Shown here in pieces: positions 8,685 through 16,201 of a stretch of 43,223 nucleotides of DNA. The stretch is taken from NCBI GenBank assembly GCA_036745875.1, contig DAIOFH010000018.1, positions 1 to 43,223 on the forward strand. Reading direction: 5' to 3'. Within the stretch, counting starts at the first letter, position 1; each line of letters opens with the position of its first letter. Below the pieces are notes generated by a model that was not told where the DNA came from, made no database searches, and saw only the letters and a program-made list of their open reading frames with translations. The position numbers and the translations under genes are program-made. Source of the stretch: DAIOFH01 sp036745875 (lineage in GTDB: Bacteria > Planctomycetota > SZUA-567).

Positions 8685-8708
8685 GACTGGAGCCCTAAGG
8701 CTCCAGTC
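8685..8708 (-). promoter_or_regulatory. Perfect 10-bp inverted repeat before the MFS gene
   Basis: GACTGGAGCC and GGCTCCAGTC are perfectly complementary with a 4-base spacer, giving a stable hairpin in the presumed 5' leader of the MFS transporter gene, 25 bp upstream of its start. No run of T follows in the direction of the gene, so it is not a simple terminator; an operator or leader regulatory hairpin is possible. Confidence 0.45.
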
Positions 8709-8849
8709 ATGACATATTTCCTGAGACTTCCCAAGCGACACCGGAATAAAAAATTAGAAGCTATAAGGGATCATTAATACAACCATCACCAGCATTGTCA
8801 AATGGCAAAATGCGAGTCGCGAATTTTTCCGCATAGCCCCGGAAAAGAC

Positions 8850-8879
8850 GGAGACCAGGCTTGTTTAAGCCTGGCCTCC
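8850..8879 (-). terminator. Terminator of the first sugar ABC operon
   Basis: A 13-bp stem with one mismatch (GGAGRCCAGGCTT type arms) around a 4-base loop, followed on the minus strand by a T-rich stretch (GTCTTTTCC). It lies 38 bp after the stop codon of the sugar-binding protein gene and would end the minus-strand transporter transcript. Confidence 0.65.
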
Positions 8880-8916
8880 CGTGTTATGCCGTTTTCGTCG
8901 TGCTTTTCGGGGTATA

Positions 8917-9975
8917 TTATTTGTAATCCTCTTTGAGGACCAATTTAATGGGGGTGGCGATTCTTGCTTCGGGGGCTTTGCCTTCCAGCTTCATGATCGA
9001 AGCTTCGACGGCGGCATAACCCATCAAATACGGTTTTTGGGCAATGGTGCCGGTGAGTTCGCCGTCGCGAACCGCTTCCAGGGCTTCCGGGACGCCGTCA
9101 TTGCCGACAAGCATGAGGCATTTCGCTTCTCCGGCCCTGTTGATATTGTCGCTGGTGAGGATGGTGTAGCCGAGGTCGGTCGCGGCCTGCATGGCGCCGA
9201 GGACCATGGTGTCGTTGTTGCAGTAAATACCGCGAATATTGGGGTTTGCCCTAAGGATGCCGGTGGTGACTTCAAGGGCCTGGAGCCTGTCCCACTTCGC
9301 CGTTTGTGATGCGACCAGCTTCAGGTTCGGGAGTTTCTTTGATTCGTCGGCGAAGCCGGAGGTGCGGTCGATGGCGCAGGTGTCGCCGGGGTTGCCTTCG
9401 ATGATGGCGACTTCGCCGTCTTTCGAGCCCAGCTTTTCGCTCATGAACTTTGCGGCGATGACGCCGGCGTCGTAGTTGTTGGAGCCGATGTACGAAGTCA
9501 GGGTGATGTTGTTCGTCTGTGCGTCCCTTTCGAGAATTTCCGCAGTGTCGACGTTGATGATGACGATGCCGGCTTCGGAGGCCTTTTTCAGTCCGGGCAG
9601 GAGGTTTTGTTCGGTGATGGGGGAAACGGCAATGGCGTCGAATTTTCTTTCAATGATGGTGTCGAGGATGTTCGCCTGGTCCATGACGTCCATTTCGGAC
9701 CGTACGGCGAAAACGGTGCCGTCAACGCCGTAATGCTTTGACGCCGCTTCGAAGCCGTCCTTGTTCTTGACCCAGTGGGCGTTCATCAATGTCCTGGTAA
9801 TGTTGGCGATCTGGTATTTCTTGGACGGTGTGGGCACGTTTTTCATGAACGAGCCGTTCTCGATGCCGACGGAGTCGTCGAGGAAGGCCACGCTGCCCTT
9901 TTCGCCGCCATTGGCGACGCAAACCGCGAAAGACAACGCAAGCGCCAGAAAAGCAAAAAGTGTCAATTTCTTCAT
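8917..9975 (-). CDS. Periplasmic sugar-binding protein of an RbsABC-type importer
   Basis: 352 residues with a clear signal peptide (MKKLTLFAFLALALSFAVC, cleavage probably after VCVA). The mature part is a type I periplasmic binding protein (Peripla_BP_4): the hinge and ligand segments include AIAVSPITEQNLLPGL, IGSNNYDAGVIAAKFM, VAIIEGNPGDTCAIDR, GIYCNNDTMVLGAMQA and GNDGVPEALEAVRDGELTGTIAQKP. It delivers a sugar or polyol to the permease. The signal peptide lacks a proper lipobox, suggesting a soluble periplasmic protein and a diderm host. AGGAG upstream of 9975 fixes the start; the frame extends to 10023. It is the last gene of ATPase-permease-binding protein on this strand. Confidence 0.9.
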   Translation of the reverse strand: MKKLTLFAFLALALSFAVCVANGGEKGSVAFLDDSVGIENGSFMKNVPTPSKKYQIANITRTLMNAHWVKNKDGFEAASKHYGVDGTVFAVRSEMDVMDQANILDTIIERKFDAIAVSPITEQNLLPGLKKASEAGIVIINVDTAEILERDAQTNNITLTSYIGSNNYDAGVIAAKFMSEKLGSKDGEVAIIEGNPGDTCAIDRTSGFADESKKLPNLKLVASQTAKWDRLQALEVTTGILRANPNIRGIYCNNDTMVLGAMQAATDLGYTILTSDNINRAGEAKCLMLVGNDGVPEALEAVRDGELTGTIAQKPYLMGYAAVEASIMKLEGKAPEARIATPIKLVLKEDYK

Positions 9976-10042
9976 CCCTGTTTCTCCTATTTTCCACAGA
10001 ACTGCTGCATACGCGCAGCACAATAAGTTGAAATTCCTGTTT

Positions 10043-11020
10043 TTATTTTTCCTTGCTGAAGGAATCTATGAGCATGGCCGCGATGATGATCAGGCCGATG
10101 ACGGCGATTTTGTAGTAGGTGGGGACGTTCAACAGGGTGAGGCCGTTGTTGATCGCGCTGAGGAGGATCGCGCCGATGAGGGTGCCGAGGATGCGGCTGT
10201 CGCCGCCCGCCATGGACGTCCCGCCCAACACGACGGCGGCAATGGCGTCCAGTTCCGCGCCTGCTCCGATGGTGGGTTCGGCCGCGCTGAGCCGCGCTGT
10301 GGCGACGATGCCGCCGCCGATAGCGCTCAGGAGCCCGGAATAGGCGTAGGCGAGTATGATCATCTTGCTGACGTTGATGCCTGTAAGCCTCGCCGCTTCG
10401 CGGTTATTGCCGATTGCCGTAAGGTAACGGCCAAACACCTGGTGCCTAAATATGAACCACGACACGATGAAGACGACCGCCAAGATGATTACGGGCATGG
10501 GAATGATCGAGAACAGCACTCCGCCGCCAATATAGCGGAAATCGGTGGGAAGGCCGTAGACCGTATAACCGCCGGTGATGATGAGGGCGAGGCCGCGATA
10601 GACGTTCATGGTGGCGAGGGTGGCGATAAACGGTTGCAGGCGGCCTTTGGTGACCAAGAGTCCGGAGAAGCAGCCGCACAGTGCGCCGACGACGATGCAA
10701 CTGGCAAGCGCGAGCGGCCAGGGAATGCCTGCTTTCATCAGCAGCGCCGCGCATACTCCGCTAAGCGCCCAGCTGGAACCGACCGACAGGTCGATGCCGC
10801 CCGTTGTAATCACGTAGGTCATGCCGAAGGCGATGATGCCGTTGATGGAGGCTTGTTTGGCGATGTCCATCAGGTTGCCGACCGTCAGGAAGTACGGGGA
10901 CAGTACGGAAAGAAGTATGATGATAAGGACAAGGACAAAGATGACGGCATTTGTTTTTATTATTTCCAACGCGCTGTGCTTGTGCGTAGACGGCGCGGAA
11001 ACGTTCACGTTCGAACTCAT
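10043..11020 (-). CDS. RbsC-type ABC transporter permease
   Basis: 325 residues with about 8-10 membrane helices and the BPD_transp_2 signatures of ribose/galactoside permeases: GMTYVITTGGIDLSVGS in the first third and AIGNNREAARLTGINVSKM followed by GAELDAIAAVVLGGTSMAGGDS near the end (EAA-like loop contacting the ATPase). It forms the membrane channel of the importer encoded with the flanking ATPase and binding protein. The ATG at 11020 has AGGAG nine bases upstream and is preferred over an in-frame ATG at 11041. It lies 67 bp after the ATPase gene and 67 bp before the binding-protein gene. Confidence 0.9.
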   Translation of the reverse strand: MSSNVNVSAPSTHKHSALEIIKTNAVIFVLVLIIILLSVLSPYFLTVGNLMDIAKQASINGIIAFGMTYVITTGGIDLSVGSSWALSGVCAALLMKAGIPWPLALASCIVVGALCGCFSGLLVTKGRLQPFIATLATMNVYRGLALIITGGYTVYGLPTDFRYIGGGVLFSIIPMPVIILAVVFIVSWFIFRHQVFGRYLTAIGNNREAARLTGINVSKMIILAYAYSGLLSAIGGGIVATARLSAAEPTIGAGAELDAIAAVVLGGTSMAGGDSRILGTLIGAILLSAINNGLTLLNVPTYYKIAVIGLIIIAAMLIDSFSKEK

Positions 11021-11087
11021 AAGAATAAGCTCCTTTTTCAAGACAAGATAAAAAGGTGTGCGCGCGGCTGGTTGCGCTGTACCTGCA

Positions 11088-12587
11088 TCAGCCCGCCGCG
11101 TAATGCATGATGGTGTTGGCGGAAATATCGTTTCCCGTAAGGATGGCCTGGATCTTTCCTTCCCGCATTACAGCGATGCGGTCGCTGAGGAGCATGACTT
11201 CCTCAAGTTCCGAAGAAATGACGACAACGCCTTTTCCTTCCTTGATGAACTGTTTGACCTGCGCGTAGATGTCTTGCTTCGCGCCGATATCCACGCCCTT
11301 GGTGGGTTCGTCCAGGACGAGCAACTTGCTGTTCGAATGCAGCCAGCGCGAGATCATAACTTTTTGCTGGTTGCCGCCGCTGAGGCTGCGGATTTTCTGC
11401 CTGTCTGAAGTCGCCTTAACCCTGAGTTTGCGCATATAGGCAGAGGAGACCTTCTTCATCTCTTCCGGTTTGATGTAGCCGAGGCGGCCGGAGATCGATT
11501 TCATGTTCGAGAGGGCGATGTTGTTCTTGATGTCCATGTTGGGGAAAATCCCGGAAAATTTCCGGTCTTCGGTGACCAGGCCGATCCCGGCCTGGATCGC
11601 CTCTTCAGGGCTGTTGAAGCGCACCTTTTCTCCGTTAAAGAGCACTTCGCCGGAATCGATCTTGTCCGCGCCGAAAATGGACATGAAGAGCTCGCTGCGT
11701 CCCGCCCCTTTCAACCCGAAAAATCCGAGTACTTCGCCCTTGTGCAGTTCGAAGGATACATCATCAAATTTTTCGGCCCGGCTGATCGACTTGGCATTGA
11801 AGATTACTTCGTTGTTGACGATGTCCTCGTTCCTCTTGTCCTCGCGGACGAAAAATTCCTTGTCTCCCACCATCATTTTGACGAGGTCGTCGCGGGTGAC
11901 TTCGTTTTTCCTGACGTCGCCGACCTTATGGCCGTCGCGCATGATGATCATGCGGTCGGATACGCGCATGATCTCCTCCAGTTTGTGTGAAATAAAGATG
12001 ATGGATGTGCCCTTGGAGCGCAGGAGTTCCATCTGTGCCAGGAGGGCCTCGGCTTCCACCAGAGTCAGCGCCGTGGTGGGTTCATCCAGGATCAGAAGGC
12101 GCGGTTCCCTGACCAGGTTGCGCGCGATTTCCAGCATCTGCTGGTTCGCTACAGACAGCTTGGACACCTTCTGGTCCAGGGGGAGTGAGAGGTCGACCGT
12201 CTTCAGCGCTTCAAGTGAATATTTGCGGTTGCTTTCGTAATCCAGCCGGTGCAGGAACCCGGTTCTGAATTCGCGGCCAAGCACGACGTTGTCCTGGACG
12301 GTCAAGGACGGAATAAGGCTCAGTTCCTGCTGTACCATCGCAATTTTGAGATGTGATGCGACAATGGGGTCGGTTATTTCGACCTTTTTGCCGTCGAGGA
12401 TGATGTCGCCCGCATCAGGTTGGGTACCGCCGGAGAGGATTTTCATAAGAGTCGACTTGCCGGCGCCGTTTTCTCCGATCAGACCGACGATTTCCCCCTC
12501 GCCCACCGCGATATCGACATCCCATAGGACTTTCACGGACGAGTAGCTTTTCTTAATCCCCTTCATTTCGAGAATATTCTGGCTCAT
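11088..12587 (-). CDS. RbsA/MglA-type double ATP-binding protein
   Basis: 499 residues with two ABC modules. The first has Walker A GENGAGKST (about residue 36), the signature-like LSVANQQMLEIARNL and Walker B LLILDEPTTAL. The second has a degenerate Walker A (GLKGAGRSE), a canonical signature LSGGNQQKV and LLVLDEPTKGVD. This asymmetry is normal in monosaccharide importers of the CUT2 class. The interdomain linker of about 45 residues is present, in contrast to the second copy at 24726. It is the first gene of the minus-strand transporter operon. AGGAG lies 11 bases upstream of the chosen ATG. Confidence 0.92.
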   Translation of the reverse strand: MSQNILEMKGIKKSYSSVKVLWDVDIAVGEGEIVGLIGENGAGKSTLMKILSGGTQPDAGDIILDGKKVEITDPIVASHLKIAMVQQELSLIPSLTVQDNVVLGREFRTGFLHRLDYESNRKYSLEALKTVDLSLPLDQKVSKLSVANQQMLEIARNLVREPRLLILDEPTTALTLVEAEALLAQMELLRSKGTSIIFISHKLEEIMRVSDRMIIMRDGHKVGDVRKNEVTRDDLVKMMVGDKEFFVREDKRNEDIVNNEVIFNAKSISRAEKFDDVSFELHKGEVLGFFGLKGAGRSELFMSIFGADKIDSGEVLFNGEKVRFNSPEEAIQAGIGLVTEDRKFSGIFPNMDIKNNIALSNMKSISGRLGYIKPEEMKKVSSAYMRKLRVKATSDRQKIRSLSGGNQQKVMISRWLHSNSKLLVLDEPTKGVDIGAKQDIYAQVKQFIKEGKGVVVISSELEEVMLLSDRIAVMREGKIQAILTGNDISANTIMHYAAG

Positions 12588-12814
12588 AGGGCATGTATCT
12601 CCTGGGTACAAAAATTCTGTAGGCTAACGTTTATCAAGGCAGCGCACAGGATTTGCCGCAGTCGTTCTTAGGAGTAAGGAAGCAGTTCGCGTGGGAGTAT
12701 AAAGGGGTATTGTGGTTCGTCAGCTTTAGGCCGCGGCAAATTTGTATAGTTTATAAATTATCAAAAAAAAGAAAGAAAATCAAATATGAAATATAAAAAA
12801 CTAACAAAATCGTA

Positions 12815-12845
12815 TAAATATTATGACATTTTCATGTAATTTCAA
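12815..12845 (-). promoter_or_regulatory. Promoter and shared operator motif (R3) of the first sugar ABC operon
   Basis: On the minus strand TTGAAA (12840-12845) and TAATAT (12818-12823) are 16 bp apart, a plausible sigma-70 promoter, giving a leader of about 220 nt. The -10 is overlapped by TGAAAATGTCATAATATTTA (12815-12834). This resembles GAAAATGTTATTATATTA at 14358-14375 and AAAAAATGTTATTATATCA at 14582-14600, which sit by the dehydrogenase and aldolase promoters. A common regulator is the simplest reading. Confidence 0.45.
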
Positions 12846-12895
12846 TATTTTTAACGTGTTGCGATTTCGATAACATAGCTTACCGGTAGAAATGA

Positions 12896-12924
12896 CGCCG
12901 CGTATCGTGCCGAAATACGCGGCG
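12896..12924. terminator. Perfect 10-bp hairpin between polyol dehydrogenase and ABC operon
   Basis: CGCCGCGTAT and ATACGCGGCG pair perfectly around a 9-base loop in a ~520-bp gene-free stretch (12588-13112). It could be the transcription terminator of the minus-strand polyol dehydrogenase, whose stop is about 190 bp away, though the T-run after it is short. The rest of this gap is AT-rich, holds the ABC promoter, and shows no coding sequence. Confidence 0.4.
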
Positions 12925-13112
12925 TTTGATGTAGAGATCGGGGGAACGGATATTTTTGTGAGTACATATTTTGAACGTTGGAACATTTTCAGGATTTTAA
13001 TGAATATTTGAATTTAGTCACGTCATCTCTTTTAAGCCATATTTCGCCAGATAACAGGCTAAATAAAGCTGCTCGCGCCTAAATCCAATATCCACAAAAT
13101 TATTAAAATGCT

Positions 13113-14189
13113 TTAATTCGGTGTAATGACGACGCGCGTGGCGTTTTCGCCGGAGGCGGCGAGATCGAAGCCCTTTTGCCAATCGTCAAGTTTGAAAACA
13201 TGGCTGACCACGCCTTTGGTGGGGAGTTGGCCGTTGGCGATCCATTCGATCACGGGCGGGAAACAATAGGGGGAGAGATGGGCGCCGAGGAGATCCAACT
13301 CCTTCACGTCACCGATCACCGACCAATCCAGGGTCGTCTCCTTGCCGAAGACGCTGAATTCGACAAAACGGCCCAATTTCCTGACCATGTCCATGCCTTG
13401 TTTCACCGCAGACGGGTGTCCCGTAGCTTCTATGTAGATATCGCAGCCATAGTCGTCCGTCATCTCCAGCACTTTGGCGACCGCATCCTCTTTGGAGGGA
13501 TTGATGGTGACGTCGGCCCCGAATTCCTTCGCCAGTTCGAGGCGGGAGTCCTTCATGTCGAGGACGACCAGTTTCATCGGCGAGTGCATTTTAAGATAGC
13601 CGACCATGCCAAGGCCGAGGCAGCCGACCCCCGCCAACACAACCACGTCCGTCGGTGTGACCTGCGCGCGGTCGACAGCGTGTTTGGCGCAGGCATAAGG
13701 TTCAATGAGGATGGCGGATTCCATCGGGATATCCTGGGGGACATGCCAATTAAGGGAGCCTTTGGGAAGCTTGGCGTACTCGGCAAAGCCGCCGTTGACA
13801 TTGTTCTGGAATCCGTAGATGTCATGTTTTTGACACATCCAATATTTACCCGATTTGCAGAAACGGCACTCCCAGCAGGGCACGATTTGGTCCGCCGCGA
13901 CGCGATCGCCGATCGCGAACCCTTTTATACTTTCTCCAAGTTCAACAATATGGCCGATGAATTCATGGCCGGGAATGACAGGCGCTTTAATATAAGCGGG
14001 CTGGGTGGGGCTGCCCCAGAAGCGCTCCGCACCGTGGTAGGCCTTGGCGTCGCCGGCGCAGATGCCGCAGGCTTCGATTTTGATGATGATGTCGTCGTCC
14101 CCGGCTCTCGGGGTATCGACTTCCTCCACCTTGTATTGGCCTGGGGCGCGCGCCATGAGAGCCTTCATTTTTTTCGGCAAATCAACCAT
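13113..14189 (-). CDS. Zinc-dependent polyol dehydrogenase (erythritol/L-threitol dehydrogenase-like)
   Basis: 358 residues of the medium-chain dehydrogenase family. Catalytic zinc ligands are visible in CGICAGDAKAYHG and PVIPGHEFIGHIVELGE. The structural zinc site is CWECRFCKSGKYWMC (four cysteines). The cofactor-binding motif is GVGCLGLGMVGYL. The combination of ICAGDAKAYHGA, FWG and PVIPGHEF recalls the Zn_ADH2 group containing the erythritol/L-threitol dehydrogenase of Mycolicibacterium. That group oxidises a polyol to a ketose with NAD. ATG 14189 is preferred over ATG 14195 because AGGAGG then sits six bases upstream. It is divergent from the aldolase operon and faces the same direction as the ABC operon. 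It very likely acts in the same catabolic route. Confidence 0.85.
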   Translation of the reverse strand: MVDLPKKMKALMARAPGQYKVEEVDTPRAGDDDIIIKIEACGICAGDAKAYHGAERFWGSPTQPAYIKAPVIPGHEFIGHIVELGESIKGFAIGDRVAADQIVPCWECRFCKSGKYWMCQKHDIYGFQNNVNGGFAEYAKLPKGSLNWHVPQDIPMESAILIEPYACAKHAVDRAQVTPTDVVVLAGVGCLGLGMVGYLKMHSPMKLVVLDMKDSRLELAKEFGADVTINPSKEDAVAKVLEMTDDYGCDIYIEATGHPSAVKQGMDMVRKLGRFVEFSVFGKETTLDWSVIGDVKELDLLGAHLSPYCFPPVIEWIANGQLPTKGVVSHVFKLDDWQKGFDLAASGENATRVVITPN

Positions 14190-14327
14190 TTGCATCCTCC
14201 TTTGTAAAGGTACGGTTATTTGAAAACCCTACGACGGGTATTGTTGGCTTGTGCTGTCTGGATAAGAATGTTCCGTTGATTGGGGAGAACCATTGTTTTT
14301 AGCAGTCCACCTTGACTGGAAAATATA

Positions 14328-14375
14328 AATATAAAACAGAAAATTAAAATGTCAACGGAAAATGTTATTATATTA
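14328..14375 (-). promoter_or_regulatory. Promoter of polyol dehydrogenase with adjacent operator motif R1
   Basis: On the minus strand TTGACA (14350-14355) and TATATT (14328-14333) are 16 bp apart, close to the sigma-70 consensus. GAAAATGTTATTATATTA (14358-14375, plus strand) lies just upstream of the -35 and recurs at the aldolase promoter and, in variant form, at the ABC promoter. A repressor or activator of this cluster, perhaps the DeoR protein encoded at 20277, may bind it. Confidence 0.5.
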
Positions 14376-14560
14376 AATAAAATTGATGTTAAATTTTAAT
14401 TATGCTGTTTTTCCCGAACCGTGAAGTGCATTTTTTACTCGAATTCGTTGTGGGATAAAAAATAAATCATGGTATTTTCACTATCTCTATTCGCGCTTGA
14501 TAGCTATATACATTAGAATAGTGCAAAAGCGGTAAAAATCGGAAAAGAAAATTAACTCGA

Positions 14561-14600
14561 CAAAAATGTTGACATTCTATCAAAAAATGTTATTATATCA
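14561..14600 (+). promoter_or_regulatory. Promoter of the aldolase-kinase operon with operator motif R2
   Basis: TTGACA (14569-14574) and TATTAT (14591-14596) are 16 bp apart. The -35 is embedded in AATGTTGACATT, an imperfect palindrome, and the -10 in AAAAAATGTTATTATATCA, which repeats motif R1 at 14358. The transcript would start near 14603, about 55 bases before the aldolase ATG. The rest of the 14190-14657 intergenic region is AT-rich and contains no coding sequence. Confidence 0.55.
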
Positions 14601-14657
14601 AAATCAAGGCGGCGATTCACTTCAACCATTCATATGCGGTCAAAAAGGAGACTCCAA

Positions 14658-15335
14658 ATGAACACCCCCGGCGAACTTGCAAAATACATCGACAATACGC
14701 TTCTCAAGCAGGACGCGACGCAGGATGAAATCATCTCCCTGTGCCGCCAGTCGGTACAGTATGCCTTCAAGGCGGTGTGCGTCAATTCGTGCTGGGTCGA
14801 CCTGTGCGCGAAGGAAACCGCTGGTTCCGATGTTGCGATATGCTCGGTGATCGGATTTCCCTTGGGTGCAGGAACCAGCGAATCCAAGGCGTTCGAGGCG
14901 GAAAGCGCCATCAGGAACGACGCGAAGGAAATAGACATGGTCATCAACGTGGGCGCCCTGAAGTCCGGCCTTGACGACTATGTCAAGAAAGATGTTGAAG
15001 CCGTCGTTGCAGCCTGCAAAGGAAAGGCGCTTCTCAAGGTCATCTTGGAAATGTGCCTCCTCACGGAAGCTGAGAAACGCAAAGCCATCGAAATCAGCCG
15101 CGACGCCGGAGCGGATTTCGTAAAAACTTCGACTGGATTCAGCACCGGCGGCGCGACGGTTGAGGATATCCGGCTCATGAATTCCATCGTCGGCGGCAAA
15201 ATGGGCATTAAGGCCGCCGGCGGCGTCCGCTCTTTTGCGGATGCGAAAAAGGTCATCGACGCGGGCGCGACCCGCATTGGCACCAGTAACGGCGTCAAGA
15301 TCATTGAAGGCATCGAAGTGACGTCCGGTTATTGA
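14658..15335 (+). CDS. deoC: Deoxyribose-phosphate aldolase family (DeoC-like) aldolase
   Basis: 225 residues, the length of bacterial DERA. Class I Schiff-base aldolase features are all present. EIDMVINVGALKSG carries the acid/base aspartate, ADFVKTSTGFSTGG carries the Schiff-base lysine, and GIKAAGGVRSFADA carries the second lysine, with the phosphate-binding GTSNGVKI at the C-terminus. The N-terminal motif reads YIDNTLLKQDAT where most bacterial homologues have IDHTLL. Classical DERA cleaves 2-deoxyribose 5-phosphate to acetaldehyde and glyceraldehyde 3-phosphate. Within this polyol/ketose cluster a related phosphorylated deoxy sugar is equally possible. Start at 14658 has AGGAG seven bases upstream. 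It is the first gene of a five- or six-gene plus-strand operon. Confidence 0.88.
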   Translation: MNTPGELAKYIDNTLLKQDATQDEIISLCRQSVQYAFKAVCVNSCWVDLCAKETAGSDVAICSVIGFPLGAGTSESKAFEAESAIRNDAKEIDMVINVGALKSGLDDYVKKDVEAVVAACKGKALLKVILEMCLLTEAEKRKAIEISRDAGADFVKTSTGFSTGGATVEDIRLMNSIVGGKMGIKAAGGVRSFADAKKVIDAGATRIGTSNGVKIIEGIEVTSGY

Positions 15336-15417
15336 GATGTCGGCGGGAAAAAAACTGACGCGTTTTTCTCTTTGGTCAAACAGAATGCATATAAAACTGA
15401 TATGAAAGGATACGCTC

Positions 15418-16170
15418 ATGGCAGGCAGATTTGACAACCGGGTCGCCATCGTGACCGGAGCGGCGAAGGGCATGGGAAAGTCGACGGCGCTCAGGATGGC
15501 ACGCGAAGGCGCCAAGGTTTTGGTAACCGACATCGACAAGGACGCGCTGGCCGAATTCGACGCGCTTCTCAAGAAGGAAAATCTCACCGGCATGACTATG
15601 TTCTCGGACGTGTCCAAGCGGGGGGATGTCGAGGCAATGATCGACGCCGCGATAAAAGCCTACGGCAAGATCGACATACTGGTGAACAACGCCGGTTTGC
15701 TTCTCCCCGGCACGATTGAGGAAACGACGGACAAAATCATCGACGACACCCTCGACATCAATGTCAAAGGCATTCTCTACGCAATCCGCAAGATCGCGCC
15801 CGTCATGAAGCAGCAGGGCTATGGTCGCATCATCAATGTCGCCTCCATCACCGGCAAGAACGGCGACAATTCAACCGTTTTTGTGTACGGTGCGTCCAAG
15901 GGCGCTGTAATCAGCCTGACCCGTTCCGTCGGACGACAGCTCGGCCCCTTCGGCATAACCTGCAACGCCATTGCTCCTCACGCCGTCATGACCGCCATGA
16001 TGCACTACTGGGACGACGCCAAGAAAAAATCCATCGCCGACAAGATCCCCGTGCGGCGCCTGGGCACCGAAGATGAAATGGCCAGCCTGATGTGCTACCT
16101 CGCCTCGGATGAAACAGGATTCATCAATGGCGAGACAATAAACATCAACGGCGGCTATTACATGGATTGA
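15418..16170 (+). CDS. Short-chain dehydrogenase/reductase (SDR)
   Basis: 250 residues, a classical SDR. The N-terminus has the cofactor motif TGAAKGMGKS (T-G-x-x-x-G-x-G). NNAG appears in ILVNNAGLL. The catalytic triad is the serine in NVASITGKNG and the Y-x-x-x-K pair in YGASKG. A conserved tail follows (SDETGFINGETININGGYYMD). The acidic residue in VLVTDIDKD suggests NAD preference. It probably interconverts a polyol or sugar with the ketose or lactone used by the next enzymes. It lies 82 bp after the aldolase and 31 bp before the kinase, with AAAGGA as ribosome site. Confidence 0.88.
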   Translation: MAGRFDNRVAIVTGAAKGMGKSTALRMAREGAKVLVTDIDKDALAEFDALLKKENLTGMTMFSDVSKRGDVEAMIDAAIKAYGKIDILVNNAGLLLPGTIEETTDKIIDDTLDINVKGILYAIRKIAPVMKQQGYGRIINVASITGKNGDNSTVFVYGASKGAVISLTRSVGRQLGPFGITCNAIAPHAVMTAMMHYWDDAKKKSIADKIPVRRLGTEDEMASLMCYLASDETGFINGETININGGYYMD

Positions 16171-16201
16171 CGGTTGGATCAATGCCAAAACGAGGGTAGA
16201 C

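Noticed and set aside
9761..11110. 449-codon open frame antisense to the ABC binding protein and permease
   Set aside because: Antisense shadow; highly charged, repetitive composition without motifs.
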